In this document: one piece after another, positions 42,062 to 50,674 of the stretch
How positions within the stretch are numbered: position 1 is the first letter of the stretch
Layout of the letters: every line of letters starts with the position of its first letter
Assembly (NCBI GenBank): GCA_018433775.1
Contig: JAHDQN010000008.1
Coordinates: 62,001 to 126,000 of the forward strand
DNA: 64,000 bases
Direction of reading: 5' to 3'
DNA from: Deltaproteobacteria bacterium
GTDB taxonomy: Bacteria > Desulfobacterota > Desulfomonilia > UBA1062
Notes under the pieces: generated by a model
The model's database searches: none
What the model saw: the letters and a program-made list of their open reading frames with translations, nothing else
What the model was told of the DNA's origin: nothing
Position numbers and translations under genes: made by a program

Positions 42062-44064
42062 GCTATCACCTCCAGGGTGCCGTGATGGTGCAGGGACGTG
42101 CAGTGGCATTCGATGGTGAGGTCCGCCGGGAACGCGGTATGGGTCATGATGCTCCGATTCCCGATGCTCACCGCGGTCCTGCCCGACCTTCCGAGATCGG
42201 CGGTGAGACAGTCACTGTTGAACGGCGCGTGCCGCGAGAACGGATTGATATTCGGCCGGCTCTTCCAGTGGGGATAGGCGAAGAAATGCGGGTTGAGCGT
42301 GCGGCCGGTGGAAACGACCATGTACTGGTGGAGCGTCGATCCATAGGGTATGCCGCCCACGGAGTTCGAAACCGGTGCCTTGTCGAAGGGAAAGTGCCTG
42401 TTCCCGACGCCGTCCACCATGAAGAGGACCACCTTTCTGCCGGATGTCACGGCGCCGGATACGATCCGGCGGATATCAGAGAGGTGCGGGGGCACGGCCA
42501 GGCTGGTAAAGACCGGGACATAAGGGTCCAGGGAATCGATGCGATGAGAGAACCTGCCAACGGATGAAAACGCCAGAAAGCGCCAGCCCTGCTCGGGGAT
42601 CACGAAATATTCCCCGTACAGATCCGGATCGAGATCGGTCCCCAGCAGCTCCCCAAAGCGCTCGCGCGGATAGACCGCCTGCACCCCTTCGAGCCCGGAC
42701 ACGGCTTCGGCGTCCTCGGGGCCGGCGTGATACAGGCAGGCGATTCCGTCGTCAGCCGAGGCGATGCCCTGGATGTGCTTTTCGAGGTTGATCGTGCCTT
42801 TTGCAGGCACCATGTCTCCCAGGCCGACCACGAGATAATCGTAGCCGGTCTCGGCGATGAGTCTTTTGATCTCCTGGTGCGCGATCCCGACAAACTCACG
42901 GTATGCCTGTTCATCCTCCCGGTGGCGCGCAATGAACGCGCATTGCGCATAGGTCGCCACCACGAGATCCGGCGAGCAGGCGTCCACGGAGGCGAGCGCG
43001 GTGTCCGTGACCCAGGCGTCCGATGCAGCATCCATGTCACCGGGATAGGGGTTTTCGGAGATGAACCCGTCCAGGGGCGCGGGCCGGTCATGCTCGGCGG
43101 GGAGGCAGCCCGCCATGTCCACCACGCTCTTCCATCCGCCCACCTCGATCACGCCCTTTCGCGGGTCCTTCTCCACCCCATCGTCGCCGGGGTCCATGCA
43201 GACCTCGCCCGTAAACGGAACCGGGGACCCGCATGCGGGACAGCATCCTTCCCGGATGCGGGCATCGAAAAGCGTGGCGCCGCACCCGCCGGTGCTCACC
43301 CGCTTGAACACCAGCTCGCCGCACCGGGGGCACAGGGTGTCCACCCAGATGGAATTGGCGAAGTTCTCCAGATAGATGTAGTCGAGAAGGTCCCCTGCCT
43401 CGTTTTTCAGCTCGATCATGTCGACGATCCCGGTCCTGGGCAGATCCCGGTACTCGTACTCGGGCAGCAGCCTGAAGATGTGCCAGGGGATGCTCCGGGA
43501 GATGCCGGAGATCGTGGCCGCAATGTGCATCATGCCGTGCCGGGTCATGCTCGGCACGTACGGGGTGGTCACCTCAACGTGCACACCCCTTTCATGGAGC
43601 GCCTCGATGGTCTGCACGACCTGCTCGAAGCTCCCGCCCCGGCAGACCTCGCGGTAGAACTTCGTGTCGGGCCCCTTGAGGCTGATGTTGGCGCAGGAGA
43701 TCTCGCTGCCCAGGATGATCAGCTGTCCTTCCGTGAAGAGCCCGTTCGTGGAGCAGCCCGTCATGATCGATTTCTCGCGTGCGGCCTGCGCGATGTCGAT
43801 GAAATACGGGAAGCTCACGGCGGGTTCGTTGGCGCTGAAGCTGATCAGGCCGGTGCGGGCGGCGGCCGCCTTGTCTGCGACCTGCTCGGGCGCGAGGTCG
43901 TAGAACAGGGCCGGCTCGTTGAGCAGGTGCTGGTTCATGCAGTATCTGCAGTTCAGGTTGCAGCCGTAGGTGCCGACGGATACGGTCCGTATTCCCGGGT
44001 GGAAATGGAAGAAGGGGATCCGTTCCGCATGGCCCGGATACAGTGTGGTCAGGGGATAGTTCAT
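42058..44064 (-). CDS. Radical SAM protein (AmmeMemoRadiSam-like) with a large uncharacterised C-terminal half
   Basis: A 668-residue protein. The N-terminal ~240 residues form a radical SAM domain with YGCNLNCRYCMNQ (Cys35, Cys39, Cys42 for the 4Fe-4S cluster), preceded by FFHFHPGIRTVSVGTYG and followed by ISFSANEPAV, as in the radical SAM enzyme of the AmmeMemoRadiSam system. A zinc-ribbon-like region with CPRCGEL and GCCPACGS lies about residues 243-280. The C-terminal ~340 residues match nothing I recognise; DYLVVGLGDMVP and KVVLFMVDGVG faintly recall the alkaline-phosphatase superfamily. The gene sits between permease and second binding protein, overlapping both by ATGA. It may modify the imported ligand or a partner protein. 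Confidence 0.82.
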   Translation of the reverse strand: MNYPLTTLYPGHAERIPFFHFHPGIRTVSVGTYGCNLNCRYCMNQHLLNEPALFYDLAPEQVADKAAAARTGLISFSANEPAVSFPYFIDIAQAAREKSIMTGCSTNGLFTEGQLIILGSEISCANISLKGPDTKFYREVCRGGSFEQVVQTIEALHERGVHVEVTTPYVPSMTRHGMMHIAATISGISRSIPWHIFRLLPEYEYRDLPRTGIVDMIELKNEAGDLLDYIYLENFANSIWVDTLCPRCGELVFKRVSTGGCGATLFDARIREGCCPACGSPVPFTGEVCMDPGDDGVEKDPRKGVIEVGGWKSVVDMAGCLPAEHDRPAPLDGFISENPYPGDMDAASDAWVTDTALASVDACSPDLVVATYAQCAFIARHREDEQAYREFVGIAHQEIKRLIAETGYDYLVVGLGDMVPAKGTINLEKHIQGIASADDGIACLYHAGPEDAEAVSGLEGVQAVYPRERFGELLGTDLDPDLYGEYFVIPEQGWRFLAFSSVGRFSHRIDSLDPYVPVFTSLAVPPHLSDIRRIVSGAVTSGRKVVLFMVDGVGNRHFPFDKAPVSNSVGGIPYGSTLHQYMVVSTGRTLNPHFFAYPHWKSRPNINPFSRHAPFNSDCLTADLGRSGRTAVSIGNRSIMTHTAFPADLTIECHCTSLHHHGTLEVIA

Positions 44065-45068
44065 ATGTGTTCTCCTTGCGAACGCTTGAGCAGATAGGCG
44101 AAGAACGGCGCCCCGATGATGGCGGTTACGATGCCGAGCGGTATCTCCTGTGCCGCCATGATCCGCGCCAGATTATCCACCAGGAGCATGTAGGCTGAGC
44201 CCATGAGCGCGGACGCGGGGATGAGCCGCTCGTGATCCGCGCCTACCATCATCCGGCACAGGTGCGGGACCACCAGGCCCACCCAGCCGATGATTCCGGC
44301 AATGGCCACGATGGATGCCGCGATCATGGTCGAGCACACGATGATGATCACGTAGAGGGATGTGGTGTTGATCCCCAGCCCCTTTGCCTCGTCGCTGCCC
44401 AGAGACAGGATGTTGAAGCGCCACCTGAGGGCGACGAGCAGGCCCACGCAGATGATGATCACGGGCGCGGTGGTGGTCATGTCGGATATCTTGACCGAGG
44501 CAAGGCTCCCCATGAGCCAGAACACGATGGCCGGGAGCTTGGTGTAGGTGTCGGCCATGTACTTGAGCAGGGAGATGAGCGCCGAGAAGAAGGACCCCAC
44601 CACCACCCCTGCGAGCACCAGGGAATAGGTCGAAAACCTGCCCCCCAGCCGGGCGATGAAATAGGTGATGCTCACCGCGATCATGCCGAACACGAAGGCG
44701 AGAAGCTGGATGATCCGGGTGTCGTCGAACAGGAGGATGGCCAGTGCCGCTCCGAATCCCCCGCCGGACGAAACGCCGAGGATGTAGGGCGAGACCAGGG
44801 GGTTGCGGAAGATCCCCTGGAACGAGGCGCCCGTGATCCCGAGGCCCGCGCCCACGAGCATGGCGATCAGGATGCGGGGGAGCCTCACCTGGAACAGGAC
44901 CACCCCCACCACCCGGGTGTCGCTGTCCGCGGAGTACGAGAGCGGGTGCATGATCGCGTTCCATATCTCTCCGGCAGGGATGTGGTATCTTCCCAGAAAG
45001 AGCGAGATCAGGAAGATCAGGACGTTTGCGGCGAGAAGGAGGAGGATATAATGCCGGGTGGGTTTCAT
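44061..45068 (-). CDS. FecCD-type ABC-transporter permease
   Basis: A 335-residue inner-membrane permease with about ten helices. FecCD signatures are LPRILIAMLVGAGLGITGAS, the coupling-helix region FQGIFRNPLVSPYILGVSSG, and GIIGWVGLVVPHLCRMMVG near the C-terminus. It should form a homodimer, as only one permease gene is present. Relatives import iron-siderophores, heme, cobalamin and molybdate. ATG 45068 follows GGAGGCGCC and overlaps the first binding-protein gene by ATGA. Its own stop overlaps the radical SAM start in the same way. Confidence 0.94.
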   Translation of the reverse strand: MKPTRHYILLLLAANVLIFLISLFLGRYHIPAGEIWNAIMHPLSYSADSDTRVVGVVLFQVRLPRILIAMLVGAGLGITGASFQGIFRNPLVSPYILGVSSGGGFGAALAILLFDDTRIIQLLAFVFGMIAVSITYFIARLGGRFSTYSLVLAGVVVGSFFSALISLLKYMADTYTKLPAIVFWLMGSLASVKISDMTTTAPVIIICVGLLVALRWRFNILSLGSDEAKGLGINTTSLYVIIIVCSTMIAASIVAIAGIIGWVGLVVPHLCRMMVGADHERLIPASALMGSAYMLLVDNLARIMAAQEIPLGIVTAIIGAPFFAYLLKRSQGEHI

Positions 45069-46102
45069 GGCGCCTCCAGCACTCCGGCGATTTCGTGAGC
45101 GGATGGTATGTAGCCGTAGCAGGTGCGGTAGAACTCGGTCATCTCGGCGGCCATGTCGAAGCGCACCTCCTCGGGGTAGAGCATGTTTGCGAGCCACATG
45201 ATCCCGAGCAGCGACTCCGGTGTGGGGACGTCCCACGAGCCGATGTACGAGCGCGACATGTAGACGTCGCGGTTCTTCACCGCCGTGATCTCACGGAGCC
45301 TCGAGTCCTGCAGAAAGTCCTTCACGCGGGCAGTGCCGTAGTTGCCGATGAAGATGAAGTCGGGGTTCCAGAGCAGGAGGTGCTCCACCGAGACCGGGCA
45401 CCAGCCTCCGCGGCCCCCTGCCGCCACGTTGATCCCGCCCGCGTGCTCGATGATGAAGTTCTGGTAGAAGTCCCCTCCCGCCGTGCTGAGCATGGCGGGT
45501 CCGGCGAAGTACACCTTTTTCCTCTCCGCGATGCAAGAGGTCCTCTCCCGGATGGACGCGAGCTTCCGCCGGTAATAGTCCGCGACCCGCGCGGCCTGCT
45601 CGCGGCGGTTCATGACTTCCCCCACGAGCTCGATGCCCCGGATGAGCTCCCCGGGGGTCTCCAGTCTCAGGGCGATGGATGCGACTCCGAGCTCGGAATA
45701 GTCGTTTCCGGCCGCGTTTCTCGTGTGGGTGAACACGACATCGGGCTGCATCCTGACGATCTCCTCGCGGGAGATCTCGCCGTGGTCGGTCTGTCCGGGC
45801 TGGTAGATCCCGGCGATGGGCGGATGGATCCGCTTCATCACCTCGTTGACATCCATATGCGAGACGCCGGTCAGGCACTCCTGCGCGCCCACGAGAAACA
45901 TGAGCTGGGTGGCGACCGGGTACATGGCGGTGACCACGCGCTTTACCTCGCCGGGGATCGGGACCTCCCGGCCGGTCATGTCGGTGATGGTGCGCATCCT
46001 TCCGCTTTCTGTCCGGTTTTCCGCGGAAGGGAACAGGAGCGCCGCAGCGATCAGCGCGCCTGCAACCACGATGAGGAGGGCATACAGCCGGGTCTGCTTC
46101 AT
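45065..46102 (-). CDS. ABC-transporter substrate-binding protein (first copy)
   Basis: A 345-residue exported or lipid-free anchored binding protein of the FecB/BtuF/MolA class, with an N-terminal hydrophobic segment (RLYALLIVVAGALIAAALLF). Typical opening: ITDMTGREVPIPGEVKRVV. Conserved segments include GGDFYQNFIIEHAGGINVAA, VEHLLLWNPDFIFIG and SWDVPTPESLLGIMWLANML, all shared with the second copy at 41081-42061. The start ATG 46102 overlaps the ATPase gene's stop by ATGA and has AGGAGA nine nt upstream; two in-frame starts lie just before it. Confidence 0.9.
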   Translation of the reverse strand: MKQTRLYALLIVVAGALIAAALLFPSAENRTESGRMRTITDMTGREVPIPGEVKRVVTAMYPVATQLMFLVGAQECLTGVSHMDVNEVMKRIHPPIAGIYQPGQTDHGEISREEIVRMQPDVVFTHTRNAAGNDYSELGVASIALRLETPGELIRGIELVGEVMNRREQAARVADYYRRKLASIRERTSCIAERKKVYFAGPAMLSTAGGDFYQNFIIEHAGGINVAAGGRGGWCPVSVEHLLLWNPDFIFIGNYGTARVKDFLQDSRLREITAVKNRDVYMSRSYIGSWDVPTPESLLGIMWLANMLYPEEVRFDMAAEMTEFYRTCYGYIPSAHEIAGVLEAP

Positions 46103-46911
46103 TTCGCGCATTCTCCTGTGCACAGGGGGTGCGCAGCCGGGATGACCCCGCGGATACGCCCTTTCTCCCTGATTTCGTCGACCTGTATGGCAAAGACCCG
46201 GGATATGGTGTCCCGGTTTATGACCTTATGGGGCGGCCCGCTCATCAGGAGACGGCGCTCGTGGAGGATCATCACCTCGTCGCAGAAGTGCAGCGCCAGG
46301 TTCGGGTCGTGGATCGCCGTGATCACGAGCAGGCCCTGTTCGCGGACCAGATGCCTGAGGATCGTGAAGATCAGCGTCTGGTTGCGGAAGTCGAGGTGTG
46401 AGGTGGGCTCGTCGAGAACCATAACCGGCGTTTCCTGGGCCAGTGCCCGGGCGATGAGGACGAGCTGCCGTTCCCCGCCGCTGATGTTCGCATAGGGCTT
46501 TTCGGCCAGGTGCAGGATGCCGACCTCCCTCATGGCCTTCTCCGCCGCCTCGCGGTCATCCCTGCCCGGCAGATCGAAGGTGCCCACATAGGGCGCCCTG
46601 CCCATGAGCACCATGTTCCGGACCAGATAGGGAAAGATGATCGTGTGCTCCTGGGGCACGAGGCTGATCTTGCGCGCGCTCTCGTTCCTGCTGAGTTTGT
46701 GGATCGGGACGCCCCCAAGGGTGACGGAACCGGAAAACCCGGGGAGCAGACCGGAGAGGCATCTCAGCGCCGTGGTCTTTCCCGAGCCGTTGCCTCCCAT
46801 GAGCGCGTAGAACATGCCGGGCAGAAGTGAGAACGAGAGGTCTTCGAACACATTTCTGTCCGGATCGTATCCAAAGGTCAGGTTCTGTGCCTGGATCAGC
46901 GCGCGCTCCAT
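46099..46911 (-). CDS. FecE-type ABC-transporter ATP-binding protein
   Basis: A 270-residue ATPase. Walker A GGNGSGKTTALRCLSG (residues ~39-54), Q loop VPQEHT, signature ISGGERQLVLIARAL, Walker B VMVLDEPTSHLD and the switch His (ITAIHDPNLAL) are intact. It pairs with the FecCD permease that follows. ATG 46911 lies 3 nt after the tonB stop. Its tail overlaps the first binding-protein gene. The gene order ATPase-binding protein-permease is less usual than binding protein first. Confidence 0.94.
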   Translation of the reverse strand: MERALIQAQNLTFGYDPDRNVFEDLSFSLLPGMFYALMGGNGSGKTTALRCLSGLLPGFSGSVTLGGVPIHKLSRNESARKISLVPQEHTIIFPYLVRNMVLMGRAPYVGTFDLPGRDDREAAEKAMREVGILHLAEKPYANISGGERQLVLIARALAQETPVMVLDEPTSHLDFRNQTLIFTILRHLVREQGLLVITAIHDPNLALHFCDEVMILHERRLLMSGPPHKVINRDTISRVFAIQVDEIREKGRIRGVIPAAHPLCTGECAK

Positions 46912-46914
46912 ACC

Positions 46915-47577
46915 CTACCTCTCCCCGATGAGCCGGAAGGTGATGGGCAGGCTCAATTCGACGCTTCCTCCGGGCGGAGGGGGGAAGCTGCATTTCATGA
47001 TCGTCTCCAGGGCGTTCCCATCGAGGATCGGTGCCCCGGATGACTCTACGATCCGTATATCCGCCGCTCTGCCCCGGTCCTCGATGACAAACCGCACGAG
47101 CACCGTACCCTCGATTCCCCTTCTCCTGGCATTGGCCGGATACAGAAGGTTGCGGCGGATGATCTGGGCCACCTGCCTCTCGTAGGCGGCGGCCACCATC
47201 CGGGAATCGACCGTGCTGATCTCGCGAGCGGGATCCTGAAGGGCTGACGGTTCGCTTTCGATTACCGGCTCCGCCGCTTCCTCGGTAACCTCGAGAGGCT
47301 CCTGAGGCTCGGGCTCAGGAACAGGCTCCGGCTTCGGAACCGGCTTCGGCTCGGGTTTGGGTTTGGGCTTGGGTTTCGGCTTTTGCTTGGGTTTCGGTTC
47401 GGGCTTCGGCGGTTCAGCGACAATGGTTTTCTCGGGAGCCTTCTGCGTGACCAGGGTTACCTGGACAGGCTCGTATGTCCGGCCGTTTACCGTCATCCCT
47501 TCGAGCAGATGGGAAACGCCCATGTGGATGACCGCGGAAACCAGAACAAAGGCGAGAATCCTAATCGGTCTTTTCAT
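46915..47577 (-). CDS. tonB: TonB energy-transducing protein
   Basis: A 220-residue TonB. One N-terminal membrane helix (RILAFVLVSAVIHMGV) anchors it in the inner membrane. A long Pro/Lys/Glu-rich spacer made of EPKP- and KPKP-type repeats (residues ~55-95) spans the periplasm. The C-terminal domain reads LLYPANARRRGIEGTVLVRF, then VIEDRGRAADIRIVESSG and a final SLPITFRL. It carries proton-motive energy from ExbB/ExbD to the outer-membrane receptor. It overlaps exbD by 17 bases. It is dedicated to this locus, since its own receptor and ABC transporter flank it. Confidence 0.95.
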   Translation of the reverse strand: MKRPIRILAFVLVSAVIHMGVSHLLEGMTVNGRTYEPVQVTLVTQKAPEKTIVAEPPKPEPKPKQKPKPKPKPKPEPKPVPKPEPVPEPEPQEPLEVTEEAAEPVIESEPSALQDPAREISTVDSRMVAAAYERQVAQIIRRNLLYPANARRRGIEGTVLVRFVIEDRGRAADIRIVESSGAPILDGNALETIMKCSFPPPPGGSVELSLPITFRLIGER

Positions 47578-47956
47578 CGGTTACAATGGATATCTTCGTA
47601 TGCCCGTTCTTCCGGAGCGCGTCGAGTACGCCGACAAACACGCCGTATGGTCCCGCCTTGTCTTCGAGCACGAGCACGTCGCTTCCCTGAGGTATCTTCC
47701 CGATATCCCCGAGCACGGCGGGTTCCTGATTGATCGTGAAGGACCCGTCTTGTGCAATGGCTATGGTGTAGGGGTCCACGTGGTCGTCGATCAGCGAGGT
47801 CTCCGCCTCGGGCAGGTTCAGATCCATGCTCGGGTTGATATACGACGTGGTCAGGAGAAAGAAGATGAGCAGGAGGAAGACGACGTCCACCAGGGGCGTC
47901 ATCTCGATGCTCATGAAGTCGTCGTTCTTTTTCGGCTTATGATTTATTCGGATCAT
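47561..47956 (-). CDS. exbD: ExbD/TolR-type biopolymer transport protein
   Basis: A 131-residue protein with a single N-terminal membrane helix, MTPLVDVVFLLLIFFLLT, that carries the proton-channel Asp (Asp24), then a periplasmic domain with LNLPEAETS and YTIAIAQDGSFTIN. The short length is normal. With ExbB it forms the ion-driven motor that powers TonB. Its ATG overlaps exbB by 20 bases, and its own end overlaps tonB, so the three proteins are made together. Confidence 0.94.
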   Translation of the reverse strand: MIRINHKPKKNDDFMSIEMTPLVDVVFLLLIFFLLTTSYINPSMDLNLPEAETSLIDDHVDPYTIAIAQDGSFTINQEPAVLGDIGKIPQGSDVLVLEDKAGPYGVFVGVLDALRKNGHTKISIVTDEKTD

Positions 47957-48482
47957 TGCTGTACTCGAGGATCTTCACCTCGGCCTCGCGTGCAATGGTT
48001 TTTCCGATCCTGCCCACGAGATACTGGAGGTAGTGGTACATGAAGAACGCGGCAATTGCTACGATGAGCCCTTCAGCCGTGGTCAGCAGCGCCACCCATA
48101 TGCCTGAGGCAAGTACGGCGGGCTTTACCATGCCGCCCATCTCCGATACCTGTTTGAACGCCTTGATCATGCCGATCACGGTTCCCAGGAGCCCCAGCAG
48201 GGGGGAGATGGTCGAGGACAGCCGCAGGAACGTGATGCTCGAAGAGAGCTGTTCGATCTTGTCCTCGAGCTTGAACGAGATGAGCTCCGCCAGCTGACTG
48301 CCAGCCATCCCGGCATTGTCCCTGATCATCTGGGTGACCTTTTCCATGATGCCTCTGCCCTGCCTCAGCCGTCTGCGTTCCCAGTGAAGGATAACCAGAC
48401 GTTCGAGAAACACCGCCAGGGTGATGATGGAGATGCCCGCGAGAACGTATCCGACTATACCGCTTTTTGCCAGCCATTCCAT
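47937..48482 (-). CDS. exbB: ExbB/TolQ/MotA-type proton channel protein
   Basis: A 181-residue inner-membrane protein with three hydrophobic segments. An N-terminal helix (GIVGYVLAGISIITLAVFLE) precedes a long cytoplasmic helical part. The pair STISPLLGLLGTVIGMIKAF and GIWVALLTTAEGLIVAIAAF is the family's pore region. I chose ATG 48482; GTG 48494, four codons upstream, is also possible. A 19-bp perfect inverted repeat separates it from the receptor gene. Confidence 0.93.
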   Translation of the reverse strand: MEWLAKSGIVGYVLAGISIITLAVFLERLVILHWERRRLRQGRGIMEKVTQMIRDNAGMAGSQLAELISFKLEDKIEQLSSSITFLRLSSTISPLLGLLGTVIGMIKAFKQVSEMGGMVKPAVLASGIWVALLTTAEGLIVAIAAFFMYHYLQYLVGRIGKTIAREAEVKILEYSNDPNKS

Positions 48483-48519
48483 AATGATGAACACCTTTTT
48501 TAAGTAATGTCGGGAATGA

Positions 48520-48559
48520 GAATATCATGAATCGCATCAAGATGCGATTCATGATATTC
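48520..48559. repeat. Perfect 19-bp inverted repeat between receptor and exbB genes
   Basis: GAATATCATGAATCGCATC (48520-48538), a 2-base AA centre, then its exact complement (48541-48559). On the leftward transcript it would form a very stable hairpin with no T tract. It could cap the receptor mRNA, set the ratio of receptor to transporter, or act as a DNA-binding site. Confidence 0.85.
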
Positions 48560-48579
48560 CTTGATCAAGGGGGAGAACT

Positions 48580-50598
48580 CTAGAATCTGAAGGCAAGCCC
48601 CGCCCGGTACATTCTCCCGGGCTCGGGTCCGTTGTCCTGGTCGTAATCCACGTCCGTCAGGTTGGACCCCTCCACAAAGAGCGTGGTGTCGACTCTCTCG
48701 GTGATGGGGATATCCTGCGCCAGCCGGGCGCCCAGCAGAAAGAAATCGGGCAGTTTCCTGCGATTCTCGTCAAACTGCCTCTGGGTATAGGAGCCCTGCA
48801 CACTTGCAGTCAGGCCGAAGCCGAACCGGTAGCGCACGTCCGCGTTCACCCGGTGGCGTGGCCTTTCGGCCAGCTCTCTGTCCGTTTCCTCGTCAAGGGT
48901 GGACAGGTAGGTGTAATTCAGGCCGGTGAAAAGGTTGTCCAGCGGGTTCATGTCCAGAGAGACCTCGAAGCCCTGGTAGACTGCATCGTCGACATTGATA
49001 TAGATGGTCTCGTCGTTGTAGTCTCTCCTGAAGATCAGGTCGGAAACGTCGTTGTAGAAGAACGCGATTCCACCGGAGACACGGCTGCTGAACCGGTGGT
49101 CCACCCCTACTTCATAGGTGATGGTCTGCTGCGGGTCGAGTTCCGGATTGCCGCCGGCATAGTTGCTGTAGAGCTCCTGCATGTGCGGGAACCTGGTCTT
49201 TTTCCCGACGGATGCGCGAACCGTGGTGGCGCTGGTCGCATAATAGACCACGCCCGCCTGGGGATTGAACGTGGACGTGCTGTCGGGTATTTCGGGCAGA
49301 TCGACGCCGCCGTCGGTCGCCTTTTTCGGATCATGGTAATCATAGCTCGCACCGAAGACCAGGGAGAGCTTGTCGGTGGGGTTGATCTCGTCCTCGACGG
49401 CAAAGGTATAGGTGTCGGTCACATACTCCTCTTCGGGCTGATACCCCACGGGGTCTCCCCATTGTATGACTCCCCTGCATTCCTCGTCGCAGAACTCGGT
49501 CTGTTCGGTTTTATCTCTGGTATAGCTGAAGCCGATCTTCACAAGGCTTGCGTCCCCGAAATCGAACGCGCTCTGAAGCTCGCCTCCCCGGGAATACCCG
49601 TCGTACTCGCTGGTTTCGAACCACTTCGGGATCGATGTGTGATCTGCATCCCAGCCCACATCGGTCAGCTCGTCGGTGTGCCTGGTATAGAAGAGCCTGC
49701 CCCTGAGCGTGACGAAATCCGCAAGGGTCTTCTGGCCCACGAGATTCGCATGCCACTGATCCCAGGTGGTGAAGTACCAGTACCGGGAACTTTCCGTGGG
49801 GATGCCGCGCTCGTTGTTGTGATAGTCGAAGGAGAGGTACACCTTCGTGTCCGCATCGGGCTCGTAGCCGATCTTGGCATTGATGGTGCGCTTGATGTAA
49901 TCGCTCAGATCCCGGGTTCCGCCGTCCTCGTTGTAAGGCGTGCCGATGCCCGTGTGCGGATTGTTTTCGTTGAAGTCGTCGGAGAGCTCGAAGCCGTCGG
50001 ATGAACGGTAGCTCGCGGTCAGCCAGTAGTTGAGGTCGCCGAGAGCCGCGCCGTGGTTGAGAATGTAGGCCTGAGTCGCGTTGTTGCCGTAGGAGCCGAT
50101 AAGCTCGGTCACGGGCTTCTTGCCGCCTTTTTTGGTCACGATGTTGATGACCCCTCCCATGGTGTTCGCACCGTAGAGCACCGAGGACGCGCCCTTGGTG
50201 ACCACGATCTTCGAGATCGCGTCCGATGGGATGAGTGAGAGATCCAGGGTACGGTAGTACTGCTCGTAGACCGGTACACCGTCAATGAGTATCTTGACGT
50301 CACCCTGGTCGAAGCCGCGGATGCTCACGAACGACTGGCCTTTCCCCCCCATCTGCACATCGACTCCGGGGAGAAGATCCAGTGCGTCGGCCACGTTCTG
50401 CGCGCCCTGCTGCCTGATATCCTCCTGCGTTACGGTCGTGACCGTGGTGGCGAGGTCGACCTGCTCCTGTTCGGCGGTGACGAGAATTTCGCCCAGTTCG
50501 AACACCTGGGACCCTGACTCGGCGGATGCAATTCCCTGTACGCATGGGATCGGTGCAAAGAAAAGCCCGATCGTAGCTGCCAAAATTATGCCCCTCAT
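48580..50598 (-). CDS. TonB-dependent outer-membrane receptor
   Basis: A 672-residue receptor. A signal peptide (RGIILAATIGLFFAPIPC and on to ASA) is followed by a TonB-box-like FELGEILVTAE, then the plug domain with LDLLPGVDVQMGGKGQSF, VSIRGFDQGDVKILIDGVPV and ASSVLYGANTMGGVINIVTK. The barrel follows and ends in the aromatic LAFRF typical of outer-membrane proteins. It imports a ligand too large or scarce for porins. The ligand is not identified. ATG 50598 follows GGAGG, with a TTGACA promoter candidate 40 nt upstream. It leads the locus that continues through the NTPase gene at 40551. Confidence 0.95.
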   Translation of the reverse strand: MRGIILAATIGLFFAPIPCVQGIASAESGSQVFELGEILVTAEQEQVDLATTVTTVTQEDIRQQGAQNVADALDLLPGVDVQMGGKGQSFVSIRGFDQGDVKILIDGVPVYEQYYRTLDLSLIPSDAISKIVVTKGASSVLYGANTMGGVINIVTKKGGKKPVTELIGSYGNNATQAYILNHGAALGDLNYWLTASYRSSDGFELSDDFNENNPHTGIGTPYNEDGGTRDLSDYIKRTINAKIGYEPDADTKVYLSFDYHNNERGIPTESSRYWYFTTWDQWHANLVGQKTLADFVTLRGRLFYTRHTDELTDVGWDADHTSIPKWFETSEYDGYSRGGELQSAFDFGDASLVKIGFSYTRDKTEQTEFCDEECRGVIQWGDPVGYQPEEEYVTDTYTFAVEDEINPTDKLSLVFGASYDYHDPKKATDGGVDLPEIPDSTSTFNPQAGVVYYATSATTVRASVGKKTRFPHMQELYSNYAGGNPELDPQQTITYEVGVDHRFSSRVSGGIAFFYNDVSDLIFRRDYNDETIYINVDDAVYQGFEVSLDMNPLDNLFTGLNYTYLSTLDEETDRELAERPRHRVNADVRYRFGFGLTASVQGSYTQRQFDENRRKLPDFFLLGARLAQDIPITERVDTTLFVEGSNLTDVDYDQDNGPEPGRMYRAGLAFRF

Positions 50599-50644
50599 AT
50601 ATTATCCTCCATTGCGCTGATGTTTATATATTACTGGTAGAGCA

Positions 50645-50674
50645 TACATAACAACTGGCCTTCTCTGGTGTCAA
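50645..50674 (-). promoter_or_regulatory. Promoter candidate for the receptor and uptake locus
   Basis: On the minus strand a perfect TTGACA (50674-50669), 18-bp spacer, then TATGTA (50650-50645). The leader to ATG 50598 would be about 40 nt. No Fur- or ModE-like palindrome was recognised around it. Confidence 0.45.

Noticed and set aside
42727-44097. 456-codon rightward open frame opposite the radical SAM gene
   Set aside because: Antisense shadow; the radical SAM cysteine motif and ATGA overlaps support the leftward gene.
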